A DNA stretch of 36,776 nucleotides from JAAYZQ01 sp034428935 (GTDB taxonomy: Bacteria > Chloroflexota > Anaerolineae > JAAYZQ01): positions 1 through 36,776 of the forward strand of contig DAOUHB010000196.1 in assembly GCA_034428935.1 (NCBI GenBank), given 5' to 3'. The position numbers and the translations under genes are program-made. Below the pieces are notes generated by a model. It was given only the letters and a program-made list of their open reading frames with translations. It made no database searches and had not been told where the DNA came from. Below, in pieces: positions 14,185-22,584 of the stretch. Position 1 is the stretch's first letter, and every line of letters starts with the position of its first letter.

Positions 14185-15804
14185 ATGCCCGAGTATGACG
14201 TCCTGATTCGTGGTGGAACCATCTACGACGGCAGCGGCAGCCCGCCGGTGCGGGGAGACGTGGCCGTGCAGGGAGACCGCGTGGCCGCGGTGGGTGCCCT
14301 GGGGCGGGCCAGTGCCCGCCTCGAGATCGACGCCGGCGGCCTGGCCGTGGCCCCGGGCTTTATCAATATGCTGAGTTGGGCCAACGTCTCGCTCCTGGTC
14401 GACGGCCGCTCTCAGAGCGACCTGCGCCAGGGCGTGACCCTGGAGGTGCTGGGCGAGGGCTGGTCCATGGGGCCCCTGAACCCGGCCATGAAGGCCAACA
14501 TGGTCGAGCGCCAGGGTGACCTGCGCTACGACGTGCCGTGGGACACCCTGGGCGAATACCTGGCCCACCTGGAGCGCCGCGGCGTGTCGACCAACGTCGC
14601 CTCCTTTGTGGGCGCCACCACGGTGCGCATCCACGTCCTGGGCTACGAGGACCGGCCGCCAACGTCCGGCGAGCTGCTGCGGATGCAGGCCCTCGTGCGG
14701 CAGGCCATGGAGGAAGGGGCCATGGGCCTCTCCTCGGCGCTGATCTATGCCCCGGCCTGCTATTCCACGGACGACGAGCTGGCGGCCCTGGCGCGCGTGG
14801 TGGCGGAAAAGAGCGGGCTCTATATCTCGCACATTCGCAACGAGGGCGGGCGCCTCCTGGAGTCCATCGACGGGCTCATCGCCATCGCGCGCCGGGCCGG
14901 GGTGGCCGCCGAGATCTATCACCTCAAGGCCTCGGGCCGCGACAATTGGGGCCTCATGGACGGGGCCATCGCCCGCATCGAGGCGGCCCGCGCCACGGGG
15001 CTGCCCCTCACGGCCGACATGTACACCTACCCCGCCTCGTCGACGGGGCTGGACGCCACCATGCCGCCCTGGGTGCAGGAGGGCGGGCACCGGGCGTGGG
15101 TCGAGCGCCTGAAAGACCCGGCGATCCGCGAGCGCCTGAAGGTCGAGATGGTGACGCCCACGGACAAGTGGGAGAGCACCTTCCAGGCCGCCGGCTCGGC
15201 GGAGAATATTCTCCTCGTCGGCTTCAAGAGCGAGGCCCTCAAGCCCCTCATCGGCCAGACGCTGGCGGCGGTGGCCGCCCAACGGGGCAAGTCGCCGGAG
15301 GAGACGGCCATGGAGCTGGTCATCGAGGACGACAGCGACGTGGGTTGCGTCTATTTTACCATGTCGGAAGACAACGTGCGCAAGCAGATCGCCCTCCCCT
15401 GGGTGAGCTTTGGCAGCGACGGCGCGTCGCTGGCGGCCGAGGGCGCTTTTTTGAAATCCAACACCCACCCGCGGGCCTATGGCAACTTTGCCCGGCTGTT
15501 GGGCAAGTACGTTCGCGAGGAGGGTGTCATCCCGCTGGAGGAGGCCGTGCGCCGCCTGACGTCGCTGCCGGCGGCCAACCTGAAGCTGGAGAAGCGGGGC
15601 CGCCTGCTGCCCGGCTACCATGCCGACGTAGCCGTCTTTGACCCGGCCACGATCCGGGATCGGGCGACGTTCCAGGAGCCGCATCGTTACGCAGAGGGCA
15701 TGGTGCACGTCCTCGTCAACGGCGTGCAGGTGCTCAAGGACGGCGAGCACACGGGAGCCGCGCCGGGGCGCGCCGTGCGCGGGCCCGGCTGGCGCGGGCA
15801 CTGA
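14185..15804 (+). CDS. D-aminoacylase-like amidohydrolase lacking the HxH motif
   Basis: A 539-aa amidohydrolase-fold protein similar to N-acyl-D-amino-acid deacylases, which release D-amino acids from N-acylated forms. The N-terminal beta sandwich (LIRGGTIYDGSGSPP), ISHIRNEGG with His216, YHLKASG with His246 and SFGSDGAS with Asp412 correspond to the deacylase active site. After VAPGFI, where the family normally has D-x-H-x-H, this protein reads NMLSWAN (61-67). The position of the metal-bridging Cys is Glu91 in LGEGWS. I recall a family subgroup with this sequence, so it is probably a variant site rather than a dead enzyme. The ATG at 14185 follows GAGGGAGAGAAG. The serine hydrolase gene follows 22 bp later. 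Confidence 0.85.
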   Translation: MPEYDVLIRGGTIYDGSGSPPVRGDVAVQGDRVAAVGALGRASARLEIDAGGLAVAPGFINMLSWANVSLLVDGRSQSDLRQGVTLEVLGEGWSMGPLNPAMKANMVERQGDLRYDVPWDTLGEYLAHLERRGVSTNVASFVGATTVRIHVLGYEDRPPTSGELLRMQALVRQAMEEGAMGLSSALIYAPACYSTDDELAALARVVAEKSGLYISHIRNEGGRLLESIDGLIAIARRAGVAAEIYHLKASGRDNWGLMDGAIARIEAARATGLPLTADMYTYPASSTGLDATMPPWVQEGGHRAWVERLKDPAIRERLKVEMVTPTDKWESTFQAAGSAENILLVGFKSEALKPLIGQTLAAVAAQRGKSPEETAMELVIEDDSDVGCVYFTMSEDNVRKQIALPWVSFGSDGASLAAEGAFLKSNTHPRAYGNFARLLGKYVREEGVIPLEEAVRRLTSLPAANLKLEKRGRLLPGYHADVAVFDPATIRDRATFQEPHRYAEGMVHVLVNGVQVLKDGEHTGAAPGRAVRGPGWRGH

Positions 15805-15826
15805 GCGAGGACGAAAGGAGGCGACG

Positions 15827-17428
15827 ATGGCACTCAACATCTACGGGCTCGAGCAGAGAATTGCCGACGTCATGGGCCGGGCGCGAATCCCCGGCATGGC
15901 CCTGGCCCTGTTCCAGGAGCAGGAGGTGGTGTATGCCCGCGGTTTTGGCGTCACTGCCGTCGACGACGGGGGGCTACCCGTCACGCCCCGCACCCTGTTC
16001 CGCATCGGCTCCCTGACCAAGTCCATGACCGCCGCCGCGATCATGCGCTTCGTGGAGCGGGGCGACCTGGACCTGGACGCCCCGGTGAGCCGCTACGTGC
16101 CCTGGCTGCGTTTCAGCCAGGCGGGCGCCGAGGAGCGTATCACGCTGCGGATGCTCCTCAGCCACAGCGCCGGCCTGCCCACCGCCTATGCGCCCTTTGG
16201 CTACAGGGGAGAGGATGGGCTGGCGTCCTACGTGCGCGACGAGGTGTCGGGCTACGAGTTCACGGCGCCGCCCGGCAAGCTCTACTCCTACAGCAACCCC
16301 GGCGTCCGGGTGGCCGGCCTGATCCTGCAGGTCGTCGCCGGCCGGCCGTACACCGAGCTGATGCAGGAGCTGGTCTTTGATCCGCTGGACATGGAGCGCA
16401 CCACGTTCGATCTCACGGTGGCCATCACCTATCCCGTGGCCCAGTCGCACGGCCTGGACGACGACGGCAACCTGAGGGTGTGGCATCGCTATTCCGACAA
16501 CACGGGCTCCTATCCCTCCGGCTCGGTCATCTCTACCGCCGTCGACATGGCCCACTATGGGCTGATGCACCTGAACGCCGGGGTCCACAGGGGGCGCCGC
16601 GTCCTCGCTCCCGAGTCCGTCGCCGAGATGCAGAGCGTGGTGGCCGACTGCTATGGGGTAGGGGGCGGCGGCTATGGGCTGGGGTTCCACGTGGACCGCT
16701 ACAAGGGCCGGCGCCGGGTGTGGCACGAGGGCTCTATCAGCACCTATGGCAGCCGGCTGGTGCTGCTGCCCGAGGCAGGCACCGGCGTCGTCCTATTCAA
16801 CAACCGCTGCCCGGGGTTCTGGACCACGGCGGCGGCCCTGGCCGACTCTATCCTGGACGAGTTCCTGGGCTTGCCGGCCACGGCGACAGAGCCGCCATCG
16901 GTCGAGCCGGACCGCGGCCGCTGGCAGCGGTACGAGGGCGCCTACCTGGGGGACTGGCGGGGCCTGGCCGAGGTCGAGGTCGACAGGGGGCAACTGGTCC
17001 TTACCTGGAATGGCGAGGCCCTGCCCCTGTCGGCAGCCCGGCCGGATCTCTACTGGGCCCGCAGGCCGGGCGACGGCGAGATAGTGTCCGTCGGGTTCGT
17101 GCCCGAGGACGAGGGGCAGGTCCAGTACGTGCAGGTCAACAGCTCGCCCTGCCGGCGCTGGGTCCCGGATACAAGCCCTGCGCTGCCTTCCGGCGAGTGG
17201 GCTGCCTATGCCGGCCACTATGTCGGCGCGGAAGGGCTGCGTGTGCGCCTGGAAGGGGACCGGCTGCTCCTCTATTCGGAGGACGTTGGCCGCGAGATGG
17301 CTTGCGTGTTCCTGGGCGGCCACCGCTTTGCCAGCGACGTGGGCGTGATCGAGTTCCAGGTGGCGGAGGATGGCAGCGTGCCGGCGCTGCGCTTTGGCCA
17401 CATCTGGACCCTGAACCGGGCCTCATAG
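15827..17428 (+). CDS. Serine hydrolase, beta-lactamase / class C family
   Basis: A 533-aa protein of the serine beta-lactamase-like (AmpC/D-aminopeptidase/esterase) superfamily. The active-site motif SLTK is at residues 62-65, YSN at 155-157 and HEG at 300-302 (in place of KTG). A C-terminal beta-barrel-like domain (from about residue 360) has two repeated stretches starting RYEGAYLGDW and AAYAGHYVGA, as in DUF3471-type tails. No signal peptide is seen, so it should be cytoplasmic. The ATG at 15827 follows AAAGGAGGCGACG. It is co-directional with the amidohydrolase, and a role in peptide or D-amino-acid hydrolysis is inferred from that pairing. A strong terminator follows. Confidence 0.9.
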   Translation: MALNIYGLEQRIADVMGRARIPGMALALFQEQEVVYARGFGVTAVDDGGLPVTPRTLFRIGSLTKSMTAAAIMRFVERGDLDLDAPVSRYVPWLRFSQAGAEERITLRMLLSHSAGLPTAYAPFGYRGEDGLASYVRDEVSGYEFTAPPGKLYSYSNPGVRVAGLILQVVAGRPYTELMQELVFDPLDMERTTFDLTVAITYPVAQSHGLDDDGNLRVWHRYSDNTGSYPSGSVISTAVDMAHYGLMHLNAGVHRGRRVLAPESVAEMQSVVADCYGVGGGGYGLGFHVDRYKGRRRVWHEGSISTYGSRLVLLPEAGTGVVLFNNRCPGFWTTAAALADSILDEFLGLPATATEPPSVEPDRGRWQRYEGAYLGDWRGLAEVEVDRGQLVLTWNGEALPLSAARPDLYWARRPGDGEIVSVGFVPEDEGQVQYVQVNSSPCRRWVPDTSPALPSGEWAAYAGHYVGAEGLRVRLEGDRLLLYSEDVGREMACVFLGGHRFASDVGVIEFQVAEDGSVPALRFGHIWTLNRAS

Positions 17429-17439
17429 CATCGCCTGCT

Positions 17440-17492
17440 CGCGCGGATCAGAATCCAGGGCTCTTCGAGAGCCATGGATCCTGATCCGCGCG
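17440..17492. terminator. Long bidirectional terminator hairpin
   Basis: Arms beginning CGCGCGGATCAG (17440-17451) and ending CTGATCCGCGCG (17481-17492) continue inward through ATCCA/TGGAT and GGCTCT/AGAGCC. They enclose a TCG loop at 17465-17467, a stem of about 23 paired bases with a small internal mismatch. It lies between the convergent serine hydrolase and permease genes. Confidence 0.8.
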
Positions 17493-17554
17493 GAGGCTTG
17501 TGGGAAGGCTGCTCCGCGGGCGGGCGGCCCGCGAACGCCTCTGCAACCGAGCCG

Positions 17555-18478
17555 CTAGCGCCTGAGGTAGGGATCGAGGGCGTCGCGCAGGCCATCGCCC
17601 AGCAGGTTAAAGCTGAGGACGGTGACGAGGATGGCCAGGCCCGGCCAGATGGACAGCCAGGGCACCTGGCGTAGATACTCCCGGCTGCTTTCCAGCATCT
17701 GGCCCCACGATGGCGTCGTCGGCGGCACCCCCAGCCCGATAAAGCTCAACCCAGCCTCGGCCATGATGGCCCCCGGGATGGCCATGGTGGTGATGACGAT
17801 GAGGGGCGCCAGGCAGTTGGGCAGCACGTGGCGAAAGATGATGCGCCCCGTGCCCGCCCCCATGGCCCGTGCGGCGTCGACGTAGGTGCGCTCTTTGATG
17901 GACAGCACCTGGCCGCGCATGATGCGCGCCCGGCCCGCCCAGCCGACGATGCCCAGACCGAGAATGATGCCCATCAGCCCGTGCCCCGGCCCCAGGACAA
18001 ACATGAGGGCCATCATGAATAACAGGCTGGGAAAGGCGAAAAAGGCGTCGGCCAGGCGCATGATGAGGTCGTCGAGCCAGCCGCCATAGTAGCCCGCTAT
18101 CAGCCCCAGGAGGATGGCCAGCACCAGCGAAACGAACTGCGGCAAGAAGCCCACCAGGAGCGAGATACGCGTGCCATAGATCAGGCGGCTTAGCACGTCG
18201 CGTCCGTGGCGGTCGGTGCCCAGCCAGTGCTGGGCATTGGGCGGCACGTGGCTCTCCCGCAGATTTTGTTTGAGGGGATCGTAGGGGGCGACGACGTCGG
18301 CCAGGATGGCCACGAGGAACAGCAATACGATGATGACCAGCCCGATCATGGCCAGCTTGTTGCGCTTCAACTGGCGCCAGGCATCGCTGAAAAAGCTCTC
18401 CCGCGGGCGTTGCAGGTCGGCGACCCTTGTTTCGTCGCCGGCCATGTCCTCGGGGCTGGCAACCGCGTTTGCACCCAT
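17555..18478 (-). CDS. Oligopeptide/dipeptide ABC transporter permease (DppC/OppC-like)
   Basis: A 307-aa inner-membrane permease of a peptide/nickel-type ABC importer. A cytoplasmic N-terminus with the OppC N-terminal segment (about residues 29-75, first helix LAMIGLVIIVLLFLVAILAD) is followed by HWLGTDRHGRDVLSRLIYGTR. Five further helices carry the BPD_transp_1 EAA loop YVDAARAMGAGTGRIIFRHV near residue 200. The ending GDGLRDALDP is typical of DppC. The start at 18478 has GGAGAGAT upstream. It is the last gene of the binding-protein/permease set. The two ATPases such importers need (DppD/DppF) are not in this window and must be encoded elsewhere. Confidence 0.93.
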   Translation of the reverse strand: MGANAVASPEDMAGDETRVADLQRPRESFFSDAWRQLKRNKLAMIGLVIIVLLFLVAILADVVAPYDPLKQNLRESHVPPNAQHWLGTDRHGRDVLSRLIYGTRISLLVGFLPQFVSLVLAILLGLIAGYYGGWLDDLIMRLADAFFAFPSLLFMMALMFVLGPGHGLMGIILGLGIVGWAGRARIMRGQVLSIKERTYVDAARAMGAGTGRIIFRHVLPNCLAPLIVITTMAIPGAIMAEAGLSFIGLGVPPTTPSWGQMLESSREYLRQVPWLSIWPGLAILVTVLSFNLLGDGLRDALDPYLRR

Positions 18479-18496
18479 TGCATCTCTCCGGTTCTG

Positions 18497-19426
18497 TTAC
18501 TGATACCGGATCCTGGGATCCAGGAATCCGTACAGGATATCCACCGCCAGGTTGACGGCAAGGAAAATGAATGCGCAAAAAATGACGTCGCCCTGGATGA
18601 GAAACAGGTCCCGGTTAAAGGTGGCATCGAGGAGCAGCTTGCCGATGCCAGGGAGGCCGAAGACGATCTCGATAAAGGCCACGCCCGTGAGATAGGAGCC
18701 AAAACCGATGGCTTCCATGGTTACCAGTGGGATGAGGGCGTTGCGAAAGACGTGCCGCCCGACGACGGCCCGCTCGCGCAGGCCTTTGGCCCGTGCCGTG
18801 CGCACGTAATCATCGCGCAGCACCTCCAACAGGCAGGAGCGCGTCATGCGCGCCGTGGACGCCGAGCCCACCAGGCCGAGGGTCAGGGCCGGCAGCACCA
18901 GGGACCGCCAGCCCTCAGATGTGCCGGATACGGGCAGTAGCCCCAGTTTGAAGGCAAAGACCAACTGCAAGATCAGGGCCAGCCAGAAGACAGGGATCGA
19001 GACACCCACCAGGGCGACGAGCATCCCGGCATAGTCCGACAGGGTGTACTGCTTCAGGGCCGAGATGGTACCCGCCGGGATGCCGATGAGCAGGTCGATG
19101 ATCATGGCCAGCACGGCCAGGGTCATGGTGAGCTGCACCCTCTCCAGGATGAGGTCCGTGACCGGCTGCCGATAAAAGAAGGACTTGCCAAAGTCGCCGC
19201 GAATGGCGCCGCCCAGAAAGCGCAGATACTGCACGATCACCGGCTGGTCGAGTCCGTACTCGTGCCGGATCCGCTCCACCAGGGTCGTCTGCGAGGCGGC
19301 GCGTGGGCCAAGCATGGTGACCACCGGATCTCCGGGCACGATGTTCATCAGGCCAAAGGCGATCACCGTCACCAGCAGGAACACCGGGATCATCTGCAGG
19401 ATGCGTCGGATGATATAGGTCCGCAT
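18497..19426 (-). CDS. Oligopeptide/dipeptide ABC transporter permease (DppB/OppB-like)
   Basis: A 309-aa permease with six predicted helices. The opening MRTYIIRRILQMIPVFLLVT, the segment MNIVPGDPVVTMLGPRA and the loop LRFLGGAIRGDFGKSF are diagnostic of DppB/OppB. The EAA motif sits in DDYVRTARAKGLRERAVVGRHVFRNALIPLV split over two stretches. The end IVFGLPGIGKLLLDA and LDPRIRY are conserved. The start at 19426 follows AGGAGAAGCT. It overlaps nothing and lies 18 bp before dppC, so they are co-transcribed with the binding protein gene upstream. Confidence 0.94.
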   Translation of the reverse strand: MRTYIIRRILQMIPVFLLVTVIAFGLMNIVPGDPVVTMLGPRAASQTTLVERIRHEYGLDQPVIVQYLRFLGGAIRGDFGKSFFYRQPVTDLILERVQLTMTLAVLAMIIDLLIGIPAGTISALKQYTLSDYAGMLVALVGVSIPVFWLALILQLVFAFKLGLLPVSGTSEGWRSLVLPALTLGLVGSASTARMTRSCLLEVLRDDYVRTARAKGLRERAVVGRHVFRNALIPLVTMEAIGFGSYLTGVAFIEIVFGLPGIGKLLLDATFNRDLFLIQGDVIFCAFIFLAVNLAVDILYGFLDPRIRYQ

Positions 19427-19443
19427 AGCTTCTCCTGAGGAAG

Positions 19444-19473
19444 GGTGTGGGGGCGCGCCAGCGCCCCCACACC
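19444..19473 (-). terminator. Intercistronic hairpin after the peptide-binding protein gene
   Basis: Perfect 13-bp GC-rich arms GGTGTGGGGGCGC (19444-19456) and complement (19461-19473) with a four-base loop. It lies between the binding-protein stop and dppB. Such hairpins are known to stabilise upstream mRNA or attenuate, so that more binding protein than permease is made. That use here is inferred from position. Confidence 0.65.
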
Positions 19474-19483
19474 ACGGCTGCTG

Positions 19484-21151
19484 CTAGTGGCTCTCGATGT
19501 CGATGGGGTAGTAGAAGGCGACGTCAGTAGGCGGGAGATGGTAGTTCTTGACCCAGGGCTGCACCATGCGCTGCGTCTCCAGGTGCCAGAGCCAGACGCG
19601 CTGGCAATCCTGCTCGATGCCGATCTGCTCGATCTGGTGGTACAGCTCGCAGCGCTCGTCCATGTCCGTCGTCACGGCCGCCCGGTCGATGAGCTCATCC
19701 ACCTCGGGATTGACGTACATGTTCTTGGACTCTTCGGTCTCGGGCGCGGAGCGCCAGATGTAGGCGAAAAAGTTGTGGGGATCGCCAAAGTCGGCCCACC
19801 AGCTCAGGTAGTAGCTGTCGGTCTGCCCCTTGTAGGCAATGTCCCAGAAGGCACTGCGCTCGACCATCTGTTGCTCCAGGGTGATTCCCACCTCGACGAG
19901 CTGGGCGACGATGGCGTCCACGATCTCGGACTCGGAACGCTGCAGAACGGTCATGCTAAAGCCGTCCTCGAGGCCCGCTTCTTCCAGGAGGGCCCTGGCC
20001 TTCTCCGGATCGTATTCGTAGGGCTCGATGTCGGGATTGTAGCAGGGCAGGCCCGGCGGCATTACCGTGCTGGCCAGCTGGCCGGTCTTGATGATGGTGT
20101 CCAGGATGGCCTGGCGGTCGATGGCGTGGGCAATGGCCTTGCGCACGCGAACATCATCCAGGGGCGGCGAAAAGTTGTTGAGCTGGAAGTAATACGTGTC
20201 CAGGGCCGGCACGCTGACGATCTGTTTGCTCAATTCGGGGTCGGCCATCAGGCGGTCAAGCTCGGCGCTGGGCACGCCATAGATGTCCAGTTCCTCGTTC
20301 TCGTATTTCAGAATGCCGGTGGCTTCGTCTTCAATGATGATGATCTCGACGACGTCCAGGGCCGGACGGCCCTCGTAATAGTCCTCGTTGGCTTCCAGGA
20401 CCAGTTTTTCACCGCGGACCCAATCCTTGAGCTTGAAGGGGCCGGTGCCGGAGGGGTGGACCAGGTAATCGTCGCCCCACTTCTCGACCTCTTCTTTGCA
20501 CAGGATGCCCAGCGATGGGGTCACCAGCTCGGCCAGGAAGGCGCCGTAGGGCTGGGTCAGGTTGAACTGGACGGTGTACTTGTCCAGGACGACGATGCCG
20601 GGCACGTCGTCCGCGTTGCCTTCGAGCCGCGCGTCGACGCCGTCGATAAAAGCGCCGAACATGGCGGCCGGCGAGGCCATCGCCGGATCGTACAGGCGCT
20701 CGAAGGTGAACTTGACGTCGTCGGCCGTCAGCTCCTGGCCGGTGTGGAACTTGACGCCCTGGCGGAGGTGGAAGGTGTAGCTCAAGCCGTCATCCGACAC
20801 GTCCCAGCTCTCGGCCAGGTCGGGATAGACGTCCAGGTCACCTTCGTAGCCCAGGCGCACCAGCGTGCTGTACACGCTGCGGGCCACGCCGTACATGGCC
20901 AGGCTCATCTCGGCCTGGGGATCGACACCACTCAGGTCCTGGTCCAGAAGAGAACCGTCTCGGAGGACCTTGGGTTCGGATGGCTCTTCGGCAGCGGGTG
21001 CCTGGGTGGGTTCTTCAGCAGCGGCCGGGGCCTGGGTCGCCTCGGCCGGTGGGACCGCGGTGGGCTCGGGCGTCGGGGCCGGGCCGCAGCCGGCGAGCAG
21101 GGCAAAGGTCAACATCAGGGCCAACAACGCGTAAAGTGTCCTTGCTTTCAT
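19484..21151 (-). CDS. Peptide-binding lipoprotein of the ABC importer (SBP family 5)
   Basis: A 555-aa extracytoplasmic solute-binding protein. The signal peptide ends in the lipobox LLAGC (Cys22), and a Pro/Ala/Glu-rich linker runs to about residue 60. The SBP_bac_5 domain follows, with SYTFHLRQGVKFHTGQELTADDV, read as two overlapping family signatures, then LYDP, the GTGPFKLKDW turn and VRKAIAHAIDR. The closest functional guess is dipeptide/oligopeptide capture; nickel or other substrates use the same fold. The ribosome binding site AAGGAGAGGGGAAA fixes the ATG at 21151. A strong hairpin (19444-19473) separates it from the permeases. The NlpC/P60 gene lies 140 bp upstream in the same direction. 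Confidence 0.93.
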   Translation of the reverse strand: MKARTLYALLALMLTFALLAGCGPAPTPEPTAVPPAEATQAPAAAEEPTQAPAAEEPSEPKVLRDGSLLDQDLSGVDPQAEMSLAMYGVARSVYSTLVRLGYEGDLDVYPDLAESWDVSDDGLSYTFHLRQGVKFHTGQELTADDVKFTFERLYDPAMASPAAMFGAFIDGVDARLEGNADDVPGIVVLDKYTVQFNLTQPYGAFLAELVTPSLGILCKEEVEKWGDDYLVHPSGTGPFKLKDWVRGEKLVLEANEDYYEGRPALDVVEIIIIEDEATGILKYENEELDIYGVPSAELDRLMADPELSKQIVSVPALDTYYFQLNNFSPPLDDVRVRKAIAHAIDRQAILDTIIKTGQLASTVMPPGLPCYNPDIEPYEYDPEKARALLEEAGLEDGFSMTVLQRSESEIVDAIVAQLVEVGITLEQQMVERSAFWDIAYKGQTDSYYLSWWADFGDPHNFFAYIWRSAPETEESKNMYVNPEVDELIDRAAVTTDMDERCELYHQIEQIGIEQDCQRVWLWHLETQRMVQPWVKNYHLPPTDVAFYYPIDIESH

Positions 21152-21291
21152 TTTCCCCTCTCCTTGTAAAAGACTATCTGATGGACGCTCAACCGATTCT
21201 GCCTGTGGCTATGGCTTGACCTCCTTTCCTTTGGTTCTCGGCTGTGCCATGCGGACCGACCAGGAGGAAACTCCTGGCCGCCGGCGCGGCT

Positions 21292-22278
21292 TCAGGGCCG
21301 TCTCGCCCCCTGGAAGAGCTGTGTCCAGCGGGGTTCATCCAGGGACGAGATCTGCACGACGGGGCGAAGGTGCGTCGTGGCGTGGACGAACTGCCCGTCG
21401 TCGATATAGATGCCCACGTGCGTGATGCTGCTCTCACCGAAAAAGAGCAGATCGCCGGTTTGCAAGTCTTCTCTCGCGACGGATTGCAGGCCCGGCTGGC
21501 TGAACTGCATATCGGCGTCGCGCAGCAACTCCACGCCGTTGAGGTGGTAGGCGAGCTGGGCCAGGCCGGAGCAGTCGATGCCCCGCGCCGTGGTGCCGCC
21601 CCAGAGGTATGGCACCCCCAGGAAGCGCGTGGCCAGATCCACGACGTCTTGCCCGGTGCCCCGCGGCCGGGGCGTTCCAGCCGGCAGGATCGTCACGTCG
21701 CCCTTCTGGATCCAGCGCATGGCGCGGTCGGGGAGGACGACCCGCAGCCAGGTGTCTTCTTCGGCCTGCATCTCCAGGCGGGCGCCAAGGGGGGCGGTGT
21801 ACACCGGGGGGTGGGCAGAGACGCTGGGCTGGAGGTAGACGAGCCCCAGCAGGCTGACCACTTCGGCCACCTGGCCCTCGGAGGCGTAGGGCGCCTCTTC
21901 CGCACCGTACCGGCGCACCGCCGAGGCTTCGATCCAGCCCTGGTACAGGTCGGGCAAGCGCACATAGTACCAGTCCTCGCGCGTCTCCCAGATGGCGACC
22001 TCTGTGCCGACGATGGCCTGGGTCACCATCTCCACGGCCTTGCTGGGCTCCCTGTAGACATTTGCTACGCCGACAGTCACAACTCCCTTGTCTTGCATCT
22101 CTTGCTCCGTTGTTTCGCTGGTTTCTACCATTTCGACCGTCGCGGTCGCTGCCGCCGCTACCGTCGCCGTTGGCACGTTGGTGGGCGGGGGTGCGGTGAG
22201 AGGCGGTGTCGGCTGCGCGCAGCCAGCCGCGGTCGCCAGAAGAATCATCGTGGCCAGGATGTGCAAGAGCCATCGCAC
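21292..22278 (-). CDS. Lipoprotein with SH3b and NlpC/P60 peptidase domains (YkfC-like)
   Basis: About 328 aa from the GTG at 22278, which gives a clean lipoprotein signal (RWLLHILATMILLATAAGC) with AAGGG upstream. ATGs at 22320 and 22377 are in-frame alternatives with poor binding sites. After a Thr/Pro/Ala linker come two SH3b-like stretches (GVANVYREPS and APLGARLEMQAEED). An NlpC/P60 cysteine-peptidase domain follows, with Cys236 in IDCSG, GDLLFF and His in THVGIYID. This SH3b-SH3b-NlpC/P60 order is that of YkfC-type endopeptidases that cut gamma-D-Glu-diamino-acid bonds of murein peptides. It stands upstream of the peptide importer, as dpp/ykf genes do in Bacillus. Confidence 0.88.
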   Translation of the reverse strand: MRWLLHILATMILLATAAGCAQPTPPLTAPPPTNVPTATVAAAATATVEMVETSETTEQEMQDKGVVTVGVANVYREPSKAVEMVTQAIVGTEVAIWETREDWYYVRLPDLYQGWIEASAVRRYGAEEAPYASEGQVAEVVSLLGLVYLQPSVSAHPPVYTAPLGARLEMQAEEDTWLRVVLPDRAMRWIQKGDVTILPAGTPRPRGTGQDVVDLATRFLGVPYLWGGTTARGIDCSGLAQLAYHLNGVELLRDADMQFSQPGLQSVAREDLQTGDLLFFGESSITHVGIYIDDGQFVHATTHLRPVVQISSLDEPRWTQLFQGARRP

Positions 22279-22442
22279 CTGATGAGCCCTTGCCGTCGTT
22301 ACCCGCTGTCTATAAGACATTGCTGCGTGCCGATACGGGGAGAATTGCTTTTGCTCCCCCCAAGAATCACTCGCCATGGCCTGGTCGAGCCTGCTCCTGA
22401 TTGCATCGTCATCGTCGCTTTCCCAGACTTGTTGACACCTGG

Positions 22443-22471
22443 AGTATAACCCACTTTCGACAGAGACGCAA
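22443..22471 (-). promoter_or_regulatory. Promoter of the NlpC/P60 gene
   Basis: Minus-strand TTGCGT (22466-22471), 17-bp spacer, TATACT (22443-22448). It is identical to the pair before the LipS-like gene. The leader to the GTG at 22278 would be about 160 nt, or about 60 nt if the ATG at 22377 is used. Confidence 0.6.
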
Positions 22472-22509
22472 ATCTGCGAGCGGGCGCTTGGAAGGACCTA
22501 CAGGCAGCC

Positions 22510-22538
22510 TGGACAGACGGCCGCTTTCGGGCTAGAAT
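22510..22538 (+). promoter_or_regulatory. Promoter of the Nudix hydrolase gene
   Basis: TGGACA (22510-22515), 17-bp spacer, TAGAAT (22533-22538). It is divergent from and 39 bp away from the NlpC/P60 promoter, so the 306-bp gap is fully used as a divergent control region. Confidence 0.5.
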
Positions 22539-22584
22539 AGAGACGTGGCCGGGCCGCACGACAGGCGGCAGCCAGGGAGGGAAC

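Noticed and set aside
14005..15840. 611-codon minus-strand open frame opposite the amidohydrolase
   Set aside because: It is antisense to a gene with ribosome binding site and family motifs, and its composition is typical of a reverse-frame shadow.
19445..21169. 574-codon plus-strand open frame opposite the peptide-binding protein
   Set aside because: It mirrors the minus-strand SBP gene, which has signal peptide, lipobox and family motifs. The plus frame has none.
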